Of a DNA stretch of 64,000 bases, positions 17,731 through 26,222 are shown piece by piece (position 1 is the stretch's first letter; each line of letters opens with the position of its first letter). The stretch lies in NCBI RefSeq assembly GCF_002939305.1, contig NZ_MVDI01000001.1, forward strand, positions 1,364,001-1,428,000, written 5' to 3'. The notes under the pieces are model-generated. The model was not told the DNA's origin and did not search any database. It saw only the letters and a list, made by a program, of their open reading frames with translations. This DNA comes from Chroococcidiopsis sp. TS-821. GTDB lineage: Bacteria > Cyanobacteriota > Cyanobacteriia > Cyanobacteriales > Chroococcidiopsidaceae. The translations under genes and the position numbers were made by a program.

Positions 17731-18257
17731 TTATATTCTATCTATCCAATCTTCTCCACCAGGAAGCTGACTTAAATTCTCGTTAATGACTTTAGATAAC
17801 TCTTTTTGTGAGTAATCGTATGTCAGTAACGCCAACTTACATGCATCTGCTATGATCTGCTTTTAATCAACAATTGTGGCAAGCTGGGAAGGACTATAAT
17901 TTTCTTCCATGACTTCTTCAATAGCAAGGTAAATGGCTTCTTCAAATTCATCTTCAAATTCATCTTCTAGTATGGACTCTACTCATCATGCTTAACGTAA
18001 TACGAAGTTTTATTATCTTGTAGATTTAACTTTCTAATTTCTCTAATTGAGCTACGAATTGAATTTGCCTAAAAGTTAGTTAAGCGTTGTTCTACCTGAT
18101 TCTTTATTAAATAAATTAGTAACTGTAGCAGAAATGATTGAATATTACGCAGAATTGCTTGTCTATTCATTTTCTCAAGCTCATCGACAATCGCCAAAGT
18201 ATCTGCGTAGCGTCCTTCTAAAAAACTCTTTCTAAGGTTCATAAGTTCCTGCGTCAT
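17731..18257 (-). pseudogene. Broken DUF29-family gene
   Basis: The first 62 codons (18257-18070) encode a typical DUF29 N-terminus: LRKSFLEGRYADTLAIVDEL and ILRNIQSFLLQLLIYLIKNQ. They stop at a TAG where relatives have Trp. Reading on in the same frame gives the expected continuation ANSIRSSIREIRKLNLQDNK, then a one-base deletion shifts the frame after SYYVKHDE. The shifted frame gives EDEFEEAIYLAIEEVMEENY and, after a TAA, further plausible coding to 17731. At least two stops and one frameshift mark it as a pseudogene. DUF29 proteins are abundant in cyanobacteria and of unknown function. Confidence 0.8.
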
Positions 18258-18584
18258 TTAGCAATAGCTATTACTTGCTCGTCAAAGAATTTTCATTTTA
18301 TTTCGTTTTACCTTGGGGAATTCATTTGCTGCGAAACAAACTCTGTCGGCTGTGGAATACAGGTAATACCATTTCACTAAATGCGAACTACAATTAATTT
18401 CTCCTGAAGCACCCCTACTCCCCTGCTTTCTCTGCTTGTAGAAACTTTAAAGCGAAACAGTGTGAGGTACGCTTTACCCGCTCAAATCTCTTAAATTCAG
18501 TCGAAGAGTATCTTGTTATGGCTTTTATTATTATAATATAACTATGATATCATATTAATAACATTTATTCCATAGAGGAAATTC
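18258..18584. other. Intergenic stretch without recognised features
   Basis: This 327-bp stretch between the DUF29 remnant and the SPFH remnant has no convincing ORF, RNA gene or hairpin terminator. The last 60 bp are very AT-rich (tattattataatataactatg) and could supply a promoter for the genes that follow. Confidence 0.4.
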
Positions 18585-19002
18585 ATGGAACCGATAAGAG
18601 AAGTTCCGGCGTTTAAGGTTATTTGTTGTCTTGGACGTAGTTTTAGCCTTAGCGATACCGTTACCCTTATGATGCTCCTGATGAAACTGCAATTCCTTCT
18701 TTGCACTGCAAATGCGTTTAAAGGTGACAGGAGTTGAAGTATTAGAAGCAAGACTATCACATCTAGCCTATACTCCTGAAATCGTGCAAATGATGCTGCG
18801 TTGCCAACAAGCCAGCGCAATTCTTGATGCCCGCAGACAATTAGTCGAAGGTGCAGTAGGAATGGTGAATGAAGCCCTCAAGCGATTGAGGGAACAGCAA
18901 ATTATAGAAGTAGATGAAGAACGCAAAGCGAGTACGATCAACAATTTACTCGTTGTTTTAACCTCGGATCAAAATGCTCAACCTGTAGTGAATCACTGGT
19001 AG
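18585..19002 (+). pseudogene. Remnant of an SPFH (band 7/stomatin-like) protein gene
   Basis: The frame opening at 18712 encodes the C-terminal part of an SPFH protein: [20 protein letters not shown], then [20 protein letters not shown] and [20 protein letters not shown], ending at 19002. The first two thirds of a normal ~280-residue protein are missing. Upstream, an ATG at 18585 opens only a 50-codon frame (MEPIREVPAFKV...) that could be the original N-terminus, so an internal deletion plus frameshift is likely. A short C-terminal product from ATG 18712 could still be made. The adjacent Arc-like gene is the usual partner of this SPFH type. Confidence 0.65.
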
Positions 19003-19011
19003 TTTGTATAC

Positions 19012-19209
19012 ATGAGCCAGAAGAAAAGGTTTTTACTGCGACTAGACCACAGGCTTTATGAGGTCATGGAAAAATGGTCTGCGGACGAGCTAAGAAGTGT
19101 CAACGCTCAGATCGAGTATCTGCTGACAGAAGCAGCACGTAAGGCAGGGAGATGGCCAGAAAGCAAACAGCGTAAATATAATAATTCTCAAGAGGAAGAA
19201 GGCAATTAA
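19012..19209 (+). CDS. Arc-like ribbon-helix-helix DNA-binding protein
   Basis: A 65-residue protein with the ribbon-helix-helix pattern: beta strand [18 protein letters not shown], then [20 protein letters not shown] as the helix-turn-helix part. The C-terminus is a basic/acidic tail. It starts 10 bp after the SPFH remnant and is probably co-transcribed. In other bacteria small Arc-type proteins sit directly after SPFH genes with a 'FRSVN.QIE.LL' motif just like this one. Likely an autorepressor or partner regulator, by inference. The stop codon lies in the loop of the terminator hairpin at 19199. Confidence 0.75.
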   Translation: MSQKKRFLLRLDHRLYEVMEKWSADELRSVNAQIEYLLTEAARKAGRWPESKQRKYNNSQEEEGN

Positions 19210-19227
19210 GCCTTTTTTCTTTTTTTG
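19199..19227 (+). terminator. Rho-independent terminator overlapping the Arc-like stop codon
   Basis: Stem AAGGC (19199-19203) pairs with GCCTT (19210-19214) around the loop AATTAA that contains the stop codon. It is followed by TTTTCTTTTTTT. The stem is short but the T-tract is strong. Confidence 0.65.
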
Positions 19228-19535
19228 TTGTGTTTTTGTCGATAATACAGGGTATACTTATTTAAGAATTCTTCTCAATTGCTTTGGACGACGAGTAAAA
19301 AAATTTACTACTTAAATTAATAGTTAAACCTTGTAAAGGCAATCCAGAATATGGGGTATCAACCTACACTTAAAGCCACAAGACGCGCTACGCTAGCCTG
19401 TATAGCCACTGATAGCAGTAGTTAGAGTCCGGCAAAATTGTGAAATTATCTTCGTCACGCAGAATAATACAATTGATAAAGATATATTGTTAAACTTAGT
19501 AACAAAGCTGAAAACACTGGGGTATTGTAACGGCT
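19228..19535. other. Intergenic region upstream of hemH
   Basis: This 308-bp region should contain the hemH promoter. No NtcA box was found: GTA-N6-TAC at about 19352 has the wrong spacing. No RNA gene was recognised. Confidence 0.4.
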
Positions 19536-20699
19536 ATGGGTCGAATTGGGGTACTATTACTCAATCTAGGTGGACCGGATCAATTAGAAGATGTCGGACC
19601 GTTTCTGTATAACTTATTTTCTGACCCAGAAATTATCCGCCTTCCGTTTCCTTGGTTACAAAAACCCCTAGCTTGGTTTATTTCGACTCGGCGTACGAAA
19701 CAATCGCAAGAGAATTACCGCCAAATTGGAGGTGGTTCGCCGCTACGTCAGATCACCGAAGAACAAGCCGCAGCGCTGGAAGGACAGCTACGCAAAAAAG
19801 GGCATGAAGCAAAAGTATATATCGGGATGCGTTATTGGCATCCATTTACAGAAGAAGCGATCGCCCGTATCAAACGCGATAACATCGAGCGCTTAGTGAT
19901 TTTACCTTTGTACCCGCAATTCTCAATCAGTACCAGTGGTTCCAGCTTCCGGTTACTGCAAAGACTGTGGCAAGAAGATCCGAAACTTGAAAAAATTGAA
20001 TACACCGTAATTCCTTCTTGGTATAAGCAGCCAAGCTATTTGCAAGCAATGGCGCAGTTAATCGCACAAGAACTCGACAAGTTTCCTAACCCTGACGCAG
20101 TTCACATCTTTTTCAGTGCGCATGGCGTACCCAAAAGCTACGTTGAAGAAGCAGGCGATCCATATCAACAGGAAATTGAAGAGTGTACTGAATTAATCAT
20201 GCAGACGCTCAATCGACCTAATGCTCATACGCTAGCCTATCAAAGTCGCGTTGGTCCTGTAGAGTGGTTGCAACCTTATACTGAAGATGCACTCAAAGAA
20301 CTTGGTGCACAAGGGGTAGAAAATATTGCAGTTGTTCCAATTAGTTTTGTTTCCGAACACATCGAGACACTGCAAGAAATTGATATTGAATACCGCGAAG
20401 TAGCAGAAGAAGCAGGAATTCACCACTTCCGCCGCGTTCCCGCGCTGAATACGCACCCAGTCTTTATTCAAGCGATGGTTGACTTGGTAGAAGAAGCAGT
20501 GAAAAGTCCTAGCCTGAAGCTGTCACAAGTGACTCAGATGAAGAAAAAAGTCAGAATGTACCCGCAAGAACGCTGGGAGTGGGGTATGACGACGACAGCC
20601 GAAGTATGGAACGGACGCTTGGCGATGTTAGGCTTTTTAGCGTTAGTTATTGAGTTAATTACAGGACGCGGGTTACTACATCTAGTTGGGATTCTATAA
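19536..20699 (+). CDS. hemH: Ferrochelatase with C-terminal chlorophyll-binding-like helix
   Basis: Inserts Fe(II) into protoporphyrin IX, the last step of protoheme synthesis, on the branch competing with chlorophyll. The 387-residue protein begins [15 protein letters not shown] and contains [15 protein letters not shown], the active-site [19 protein letters not shown] with the catalytic His, [15 protein letters not shown], and [17 protein letters not shown] with the conserved His and Glu. Residues about 345-387 are a CAB/Hlip-like extension, [19 protein letters not shown], whose ExxNGR motif can bind chlorophyll. This domain is characteristic of cyanobacterial ferrochelatase. Transcribed alone. 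Confidence 0.97.
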   Translation: MGRIGVLLLNLGGPDQLEDVGPFLYNLFSDPEIIRLPFPWLQKPLAWFISTRRTKQSQENYRQIGGGSPLRQITEEQAAALEGQLRKKGHEAKVYIGMRYWHPFTEEAIARIKRDNIERLVILPLYPQFSISTSGSSFRLLQRLWQEDPKLEKIEYTVIPSWYKQPSYLQAMAQLIAQELDKFPNPDAVHIFFSAHGVPKSYVEEAGDPYQQEIEECTELIMQTLNRPNAHTLAYQSRVGPVEWLQPYTEDALKELGAQGVENIAVVPISFVSEHIETLQEIDIEYREVAEEAGIHHFRRVPALNTHPVFIQAMVDLVEEAVKSPSLKLSQVTQMKKKVRMYPQERWEWGMTTTAEVWNGRLAMLGFLALVIELITGRGLLHLVGIL

Positions 20700-21027
20700 G
20701 ACTTTGTGTTGGATCGCTAACATTAGAGCTATTTCATTCTCAGCAGATAGTTGACAAGCAAGTCAGCTGAGATTCAACCAGTTAATACTGTTCAAGCACA
20801 ATGCTTGCTATTAAATAGCTTGCCAACTGCATCATCCAGCCTCTGTGTCTAGCCCTGTTTGCTTTGGCAATAGGCTAACAGGGTGTCAAGGATTTCTAGC
20901 AATTGGTGAGATCTATTCGGTTCCTAGCTTGATTTTGGCATCCTCTAAGGTCGAACACAAGAGCATAGAAGAAAGACCACAGCTTGAATGGTGGGTTTAA
21001 TTCGTTAGTGATTCGTAGATTTAAAAA
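20700..21027. other. Intergenic region between hemH and the integrase remnant
   Basis: This 328-bp region holds two inverted repeats: CTCAGC (20739-20744) with GCTGAG (20766-20771), and CCCTGTT with AACAGGG around 20850-20882. Neither is followed by a T-tract. They may be weak terminators of the convergent genes. No ORF or attC-like site is convincing here. Confidence 0.4.
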
Positions 21028-22002
21028 TCAAATATCCAAAGGACTGCGAACAGCCTTACCACCACGGTTAAGAACATAGGTATAAATCATCGTTGTTTTA
21101 ACATCCTTGTGTCCGAGTAATTCCTGTACCGTGCGAATGTCATAGCCATTTTGTAGTAAATGGGTAGCAAAACTGTGACGAAACGCATGACAACCCACCT
21201 TTTTTTGAATACCAGCTTGACGAACTGCTTGTTTTAATGCTTTTTGTAAACTACTCTCATGTAAATGATGGCGACGAACTTCGCCACTATGGGGATCTTT
21301 GGAGATGCTACCGGAAGGAAAAACAAACTGCCAAATCCAATCGTATTTTGCCCGCACATACTTTCTCTCTAGCGCGAAAGGCAAATAAACTGAACCGTAG
21401 CCTTTTTCTAAATCTTGGTTATGAAGAATTTTGACACTTTGTAAATGATTTTTCAGTTCTTCAGTAATGCTTTCGGGTAATATTGTCACCCGACTTTCAT
21501 TTTTCTTGGTATGGCGCACGGTAATTTTGTTCTGAGCAAAATCAACATCTTTAACACGCAAGTTTAAACTTCACTTAAGCGTAAACCAGTACCGTAAAGC
21601 AACTTAATTAAAAGTTGGTGTACGCCGGACATTTGTTGAATAATTGAAACAACTTCATCTTTTGTTAAGACAGTTGGTAAATGTTTAGATTTTTTAGCCT
21701 GTATTGTATCTACTTTTAAATCTAAATCTTGTTTTAATACTTCTTTGTAGAGAAATAAAACAGCGTGAAGTACTTGTTTTACTTTGATGCAACGACATTT
21801 TTGTTGACCGCAAGATGGGGTAAAAATGCTTCAATTTCTGCACTTCCCATTTCCTTAGGATGACGCTTATCATGAAAAAAATATAACGTCTAATCCAGTA
21901 AATATAAGTCTTCTCTGTTTGACAAGAATTTTGACAAGAATAGTGCTTAAACATAATAAAATCGTGCACTTATTCGAGTAGTTTCTTTGGGCGTTGCTCC
22001 AT
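21028..22002 (-). pseudogene. Integron integrase (IntI-type tyrosine recombinase), full length but broken
   Basis: Joining frames gives a ~325-residue integron integrase, the normal IntI length. It starts at ATG 22002 (MEQRPKKLLE), then has a TAA where relatives have Gln, then FKHYSC...TEKTYIYWIRRYIFF, HDKRHPKEMGSAEIEAFL, NQVLHAVLFLYKEVLKQDLD, HLPTVLTKDEVVSIIQQMSG and [10 protein letters not shown]. The intact final 177 codons (from 21561) include [20 protein letters not shown], the HxxR box, and [20 protein letters not shown] with the catalytic His and Tyr; the first catalytic Arg is in GLRLSE. Damage seen: one stop, a 12-bp duplication (TTCTTGTCAAAA), and three frameshifts near 21870, 21785 and 21566. 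It diverges from the cassette-like array to its right, the standard integron layout. Confidence 0.88.
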
Positions 22003-22048
22003 CAGTATTATATAGAAAAATGTTGAAGTCAAGGCTACAGGTGCAGTA
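22003..22048. other. Candidate attI region of the integron
   Basis: attI normally lies between the intI start and the first cassette, that is in this 46-bp gap or just inside the first ORF. A GTTGAAG at 22022-22028 resembles the GTTRRRY insertion core except for its last base. Placement is by architecture rather than by a recognised attI sequence. Confidence 0.3.
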
Positions 22049-22408
22049 TTGAATCCAAGTTACTATTATTATTATCAAGCTCTAGGACATATTGATACGG
22101 TATCTCGACGACTAGCTTCAGGGTTTTTTAGAGGTGCTGCAAGAGTTTTATTCATTACCACCTCAGATACCTCAGTTGGTACTACGGACACCTTAAGAGA
22201 AGCAAATAACAGAGGTGTTGGGATTTGGAAGGCAATTGTTTGCCGAACAACACCGAATAGTAACTCTTTTCAAGTGGGTTCTGCTATTCCGCTCAATCCA
22301 GGAATCTACAGCCAAACACCTGTTCCTGGTTCACCTGGTTTAGTTACCGGACTTAGTCAACCAGGATCTACTCCTTCAGGGTATGAGGACGCAGATGGAG
22401 GGTACTAA
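22049..22408 (+). CDS. Hypothetical protein, first cassette, ORF 1
   Basis: A 119-residue open frame that I do not recognise. It has a TTG start at 22049 and no internal Met, so the true start is uncertain. The N-terminal half includes a run of five tyrosines and GFFRGAARVLFITTSDTS. The C-terminal half is rich in Gly, Pro, Ser and Thr. There is no signal peptide or membrane segment. Its stop overlaps the start of the next ORF (TAATG), so the two are translationally coupled. It is the first gene after the integrase, where integron cassettes are best expressed. Confidence 0.5.
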   Translation: MNPSYYYYYQALGHIDTVSRRLASGFFRGAARVLFITTSDTSVGTTDTLREANNRGVGIWKAIVCRTTPNSNSFQVGSAIPLNPGIYSQTPVPGSPGLVTGLSQPGSTPSGYEDADGGY

Positions 22409-22719
22409 TGAGCAAGAAAATTTCATCACTCGGCCTTTCAGCTAAACAAGTTCAAGAGTTAATTCAATCATCGGATTGGTCTATTAACAATGATCTAACA
22501 ACAAGACTGCCAGCAGATATTTATATAAATGCTGTTTATAGCCATCCAGATGGGCGAACTCTTACTGTACTCAAGGATGGCGCAGGTCGATTATACAACT
22601 TTCATGAAGATTGGTTATCGCACCTTGCATCACTAGAGCATTTACAACATTCAAGAACCAGTACATATTCTTCAAGAGCGTTTGCCTCAGGGACAAGATT
22701 TCGCCAGGATTGCTCCTAG
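22408..22719 (+). CDS. Hypothetical protein, first cassette, ORF 2
   Basis: A 103-residue open frame of unknown function, coupled by TAATG to ORF 1. It contains DIYINAVYSHPDGRTLTVLK and GAGRLYNFHEDWLSHLASLE, plausible globular sequence. The last 25 residues are Ser/Arg-rich and unlike the rest. Over the same DNA the next frame reads IQEPVHILQERLPQGQDFAR, which looks like real protein, so a one-base frameshift near 22640-22680 may have split a single longer gene. Alternatively ORF 3 is a separate overlapping gene. Confidence 0.45.
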   Translation: MSKKISSLGLSAKQVQELIQSSDWSINNDLTTRLPADIYINAVYSHPDGRTLTVLKDGAGRLYNFHEDWLSHLASLEHLQHSRTSTYSSRAFASGTRFRQDCS

Positions 22720-23056
22720 TCTAGTCGAGCAACTAGCTAGAGAACTTCACATACCCGTAGAGCGATTAAATAGAAGTAGGGCGAGTTTAGAATTGGTTGA
22801 TCAAGCGATTCACCAGAAAGAGCGATATGAGTGCTTATTACCTGAAGTTTTTACTCCTTTAGTTGCTTACCTTGGTGAAGTAGTTAAAAGTAGGACTGAT
22901 TTAGACTGGGAAATGCGCTTAGCTAGCAACGGAACCACTTGGGAACCTTGGCTTGTAAGTTCAAATCGAAGTTTTCCCATTGCTTCTATAGTTTATGACG
23001 AATTATCTGAAGAACCAGATTATTCTGTGTCTGCAATTGCAGATGTTTGTTTCTAA
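22682..23056 (+). CDS. Hypothetical protein, first cassette, ORF 3
   Basis: A 124-residue frame from a TTG at 22682. The frame is open back to 22637 without any ATG or GTG. Sequence such as IAPSLVEQLARELHIPVERL and CLLPEVFTPLVAYLGEVVKS looks like a helical globular protein, and the acidic C-terminus ends SVSAIADVCF. It is soluble and of unknown family. The overlap with ORF 2 and lack of a good start suggest it is either the second half of a frameshifted gene or a coupled partner. The first attC-like site follows 73 bp after its stop. Confidence 0.45.
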   Translation: MPQGQDFARIAPSLVEQLARELHIPVERLNRSRASLELVDQAIHQKERYECLLPEVFTPLVAYLGEVVKSRTDLDWEMRLASNGTTWEPWLVSSNRSFPIASIVYDELSEEPDYSVSAIADVCF

Positions 23057-23128
23057 TTATCGAAAGAATTAAGTTAATACTCAGGTAACTGAATAGTTTT
23101 TGGAGCTACCGAGTTAGCTATCGTTGCT

Positions 23129-23215
23129 GCATAACAACCCCAATGCACCCGACCACTGAGAGGCTATTTGTGAGCGTTTGAGATTATCTGTGGCGGGTGA
23201 TTGGGAACGTTAGGC
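23129..23215 (+). other. attC-like integron recombination site 1
   Basis: The site starts GCATAACAACCCCAATGCAC and ends GTGATTGGGAACGTTAGGC. The reverse complement of the right end, GCCTAACGTTCCCAATCACC, pairs with the left end across the R box (GC.TAAC) and the L box (CCCAAT-CACCCG). There is an unpaired three-base spacer (AAC against GTT) and an extra unpaired G in the left arm and an extra A further in. Paired R and L boxes, unpaired spacer and extrahelical bases are the defining features of attC. Length 87 bp. The GTTAGGC core matches GTTRRRY except for the final purine position rule being satisfied (AGG, C). Confidence 0.85.
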
Positions 23216-23281
23216 GGCTCAATTCTGGGTGAGGTGGTTGCTTGAAGATTATGTGTTGGAGCTAATTAATCAGCAGAACCT

Positions 23282-24094
23282 ATGATCTATCAAATTTATC
23301 ACCCTGAATCACCCCTTTCGCGGTTCATAGAATTTTTCTGGATGAGGGAAGGCGATAATTTTTCGGCAGTGCAGACCCGGTTGCTGCCAATGGGGACAAT
23401 GGAATAAGTGATCAATTTGGATGAGGATAGGATTCCACAATTTGACCATCACAATCGAATGCAGTGTGGTAGTACCAATGGCACAATGATTTGTGGTACA
23501 CATTCTGAAAATTTCATTATTCGCGATGCCAACAAAATATCTGTAATGGGTGTGCATTTCAAGCCGGGTGGTGCTGCATTCCTTGAGCTACCTGCTAGAG
23601 AACTTTATAACGAAAGGATTTCTCTGGATGAGTTATGGAAAACTCATGCCACAGAGTTGCGAGATCGCTTAGTGCAAGAATCTACTCCAGAAGCCCGCTT
23701 TTGGGTGTTGGAACAATTTTTGACGCAGATGTTGCGACCGACTAACTACCATCCTGCTGTCAATTTTGCATTGCAGCAATTTCAGCAATCTACGAATTCA
23801 ACCATTCGTTCAATCACTGAACAAACCGGGTTCAGTGCTCGCCATTTCAACCAACTATTTCGAGATCAAGTTGGCATTACACCTAAGCTGTTTTGTCGCA
23901 TTCAGCGATTTCAGAAAGTTTTGGAGATGCTCTCAGCCAAAGCCCCTGTTGATTGGCTAGATATTGCTTTTACCTGTGGCTATTTTGACCAAGCACACTT
24001 AATTCATGACTTTCGAGCATTTGCGGATTGTACGCCAACCGAATATCTAGATCAACGGGGCTTTCACCGCTGTCATGTCGTCCTGGCTGATTAA
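23282..24094 (+). pseudogene. AraC-family transcriptional regulator interrupted by a stop
   Basis: From ATG 23282 the frame encodes MIYQIYHPESPLSRFIEFFW, the start of the DUF6597-type sensor domain, then runs into TAA at 23405-23407 within MGTME*VINLDEDR, where relatives have Leu. After the stop the frame continues intact for 228 codons. The C-terminus is an AraC double HTH: IRSITEQTGFSARHFNQLFR and WLDIAFTCGYFDQAHLIHDF. A GTG directly after the stop (23408) could restart a protein lacking the first 41 residues. So it is a recent pseudogene or a shortened functional gene. It sits between attC-like sites 1 and 2. Confidence 0.75.
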
Positions 24095-24205
24095 GGTCAA
24101 TTCTTTACAATCCGTTTGAGGCGAGATTGATTCATAATCAAAAGCTGTCCTGTCATAGAACTTCTTGAAGAAGTATCTAGACAAAAAACAAAGACTCCTA
24201 TTTTT

Positions 24206-24610
24206 ATGACTCTCGAAGAGCTACAATCCAAGCTAGAAGACATTAATCACCTAGTTGTAACCTTTCAAACCTCAGTTGCATTGGAAAAATACTATGCCGA
24301 AGATATTGTGATGATTGAAGGTGATGGCACAGTCACTACAGGAAAAGAAGCCTGTCGCCAAGGGAGAGCCGTTTTTTTTAACGAGATGCTAGTTGAGTTT
24401 AGAGAGTCTAGGTTGATCAGTCAAGATATTGCAGTCTCAGCCGATCGCACCTATGACTTCGTTGTAGTCTCCCATTGGTACAATGATTTCACGATCAGAT
24501 ATGGCGATCAAACCATTGACAACAAAAGCAATCAACTTTCGATTGGCTACTGGAAAGATGGTTTAGTTGTCAAGGAGAGTTATAACTATCCAGTAATTTC
24601 AATGACCTAG
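24206..24610 (+). CDS. NTF2/SnoaL-like fold protein
   Basis: A 134-residue protein with the pattern of a nuclear-transport-factor-2-like cone fold: N-terminal helix MTLEELQSKLEDINHL, YYAEDIVMIEGDGTVTTGKE, then strands such as TYDFVVVSHWYNDFTIRYGD and QLSIGYWKDGLVVKESYNY. Members are small-molecule-binding proteins or isomerases and the ligand cannot be predicted. Only 9 bp separate its stop from attC-like site 2, the normal arrangement for a cassette gene. The frame appears intact. Confidence 0.75.
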   Translation: MTLEELQSKLEDINHLVVTFQTSVALEKYYAEDIVMIEGDGTVTTGKEACRQGRAVFFNEMLVEFRESRLISQDIAVSADRTYDFVVVSHWYNDFTIRYGDQTIDNKSNQLSIGYWKDGLVVKESYNYPVISMT

Positions 24611-24618
24611 CGATCACC

Positions 24619-24706
24619 GCATAACAATCCCGTTGCACGCCTACCGTATAAAGTTGGTTGGTAAGTCCGAAAGGTTGCCAGCGGCGGGTGAACGGGGTCG
24701 TTAGGC
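24619..24706 (+). other. attC-like integron recombination site 2
   Basis: The left end GCATAACAATCCCGTTGCAC pairs with the reverse complement of the right end, GCCTAACGACCCCGTTCACC. The R boxes match at six of seven bases and the L boxes CCCGTT(G)CAC match, with the same extrahelical G as in site 1. The right end reads GGGTCGTTAGGCGGC, as in site 1. Length 88 bp, ending in the GTTAGGC core. Sites 1 and 2 share the outer ends but not the interior, as expected for attC sites of one array. Confidence 0.85.
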
Positions 24707-24819
24707 GGCTTAAGCTGTTGATCAGATCGTGAGGCACTCCTAGCTTCTGTATCAAGAAGTTTGCTAGTGGAGTCATCGGCGATCGCCAAACAGATTATCT
24801 AAAATTTGATTCAGTAGCA

Positions 24820-25407
24820 TTAACTGCGGTGTCGCATCAGTAACGTCTCGATTAAGGATTGTGCTGTTTTCAATCGGTTAGGATCATTCGACTGGGCAAC
24901 CCAAGCCGCTAAATCATTGAGCGAACCATTGACGAGGTGAGCAAAACCCTCTGCATCAATTGTATTTAGCTCACCCTCAGTGACAGCGATCTGAATGGAC
25001 TCATAGAGCAAAGCAAAGCCATACTGATCTATTTCAGCCAAGTCATCGGCTGCCAAAACGGCTGGAGCTTCAATGAAAACCAAACGCCGGAGTTCGTCCT
25101 GATGCGCAACTTCTAGAAATGCCTGACAGCCGACGATTAGCTGCTGCCAATTGTTATCTATAGGCTGAATTTTAGCTTGGATGTAATCTGTGATTTCGCG
25201 ATAGGCTTCAACGATGACCGCCTTGAACACCCCCAGCTTATCTTTGAATTGGTGATACAAGGCTCCCCGTGTAATGCCTAATTCGCTAATGATTTCTTCT
25301 GTTCCCGTAGCGGCATACCCCTTTGTGGCAAATAAGTGACGCGCTCGGTCAAGAATGGCACGTCGAGTCCGTCGAGTTTGTTCTGCTTTGGTCAACTTGG
25401 CAGGCAT
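24820..25407 (-). CDS. TetR-family transcriptional repressor
   Basis: A 195-residue TetR regulator from ATG 25407; an upstream in-frame start at 25452 would add residues not typical of the family. The N-terminal DNA-binding domain reads RRAILDRARHLFATKGYAAT, GTEEIISELGITRGALYHQF, then KDKLGVFKAVI. The C-terminal ligand domain is helical. It is divergent from the GNAT/SDR genes. The shared promoter region carries inverted repeats (25437-25496) suitable as its operator. It is opposite in orientation to the other cassette genes, which is unusual in integrons. Reading frame intact. Confidence 0.87.
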   Translation of the reverse strand: MPAKLTKAEQTRRTRRAILDRARHLFATKGYAATGTEEIISELGITRGALYHQFKDKLGVFKAVIVEAYREITDYIQAKIQPIDNNWQQLIVGCQAFLEVAHQDELRRLVFIEAPAVLAADDLAEIDQYGFALLYESIQIAVTEGELNTIDAEGFAHLVNGSLNDLAAWVAQSNDPNRLKTAQSLIETLLMRHRS

Positions 25408-25436
25408 AGTGAATGACTTAATTTCACATTCAGACA

Positions 25437-25496
25437 GTATGTATCTTGACAAAGGGGCGCTCCCTCCACTATTTTGAGATACATACAGATTGTATC
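25437..25496. promoter_or_regulatory. Candidate TetR operator: nested perfect inverted repeats
   Basis: GTATGTATCT (25437-25446) is perfectly inverted as AGATACATAC (25477-25486). The latter overlaps a second palindrome, GATACA-N7-TGTATC (25478-25496). All lie between the divergent TetR and GNAT starts. Placement and symmetry suggest binding sites for the TetR-family protein. Confidence 0.55.
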
Positions 25497-25528
25497 TTTA
25501 TGTGATGGATTCCCTCAAAGGAGTTTTC

Positions 25529-26219
25529 ATGTTAGCCACTCTCAGCACTCGCAAAGCAACGACTGCCGATATTCCATTCCTCGCCAGAATTGAGTATGAA
25601 GCATCTTTGCCGCCATTGAATCACTGCTTTTGGGAAGACATGCTGGAAGGGACTGGAACGACTGCTTTGCAGTTTATTGAGGCAGAACTGAGAACAGATG
25701 CTTCTAATTGGGGCAACGTGGCGGATTTCCTGATTCTGGAGGCTGGCTGAGGGTAAGCCGGTTGCAGCCGCAGCAGGCTATGTGCCCGATCCAGAAGACT
25801 ACTGCCCGTTGCGTCTGTCTCGTTTAGAGGCGATCGCCCACGCGTTGAAGTGGTCTAGGGAAAACTTAACCGTCTTTCGCGATCGCTATCTGGCGCTTTG
25901 GGGAGGGGATTTACGACCATTTTTCCTCACACCCCAGGCTACTTGGATCATTGAAAATGTTGCCGTGTTGCCAGAAGCGCGGGGGCGGGGCTTTGGCAAA
26001 GCGTTGCTCAGAGCCTTGCTAGAGGAGGGGCGATCCCAGCAGCATGACTTTGCCGGAATTATGGTCATCAACGGTAATGATGTGGCTCGACATACCTACG
26101 AGTCCATTGGATTTAAGCCCTATCAAACCTTTCACGCTGATTACTTCTGGGAACAGGTTCAATATCGAGTTTCCAGGAGTGACGAAATTTGGTCTGCGTC
26201 TCAATTAAATGGAAGAATA
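25529..26219 (+). pseudogene. GNAT-family N-acetyltransferase gene with a frameshift
   Basis: ATG 25529, preceded by AAAGGAG, opens LSTRKATTADIPFLARIEYE, a GNAT N-terminus. The frame breaks at about 25752: GGC TGA should read on as GAG GGT AAG, so one extra T has been inserted. The next frame continues KPVAAAAGYVPDPEDYCPLR to ENVAVLPEARGRGFGKALLR, the acetyl-CoA-binding RGRGFG loop, and VARHTYESIGFKPYQTFHAD. No stop occurs before the SDR gene, so the shifted frame runs straight into it. A single-base error or mutation separates this from an intact gene. Confidence 0.72.
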
Positions 26220-26222
26220 ATC

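Noticed and set aside
19352-19364. GTA...TAC motif upstream of hemH as an NtcA box
   Set aside because: Spacing is six instead of eight bases.
20739-20882. Inverted repeats near hemH as a possible fifth attC site
   Set aside because: They lack the GTTRRRY/RYYYAAC ends in the right order and lie on the wrong side of the integrase.
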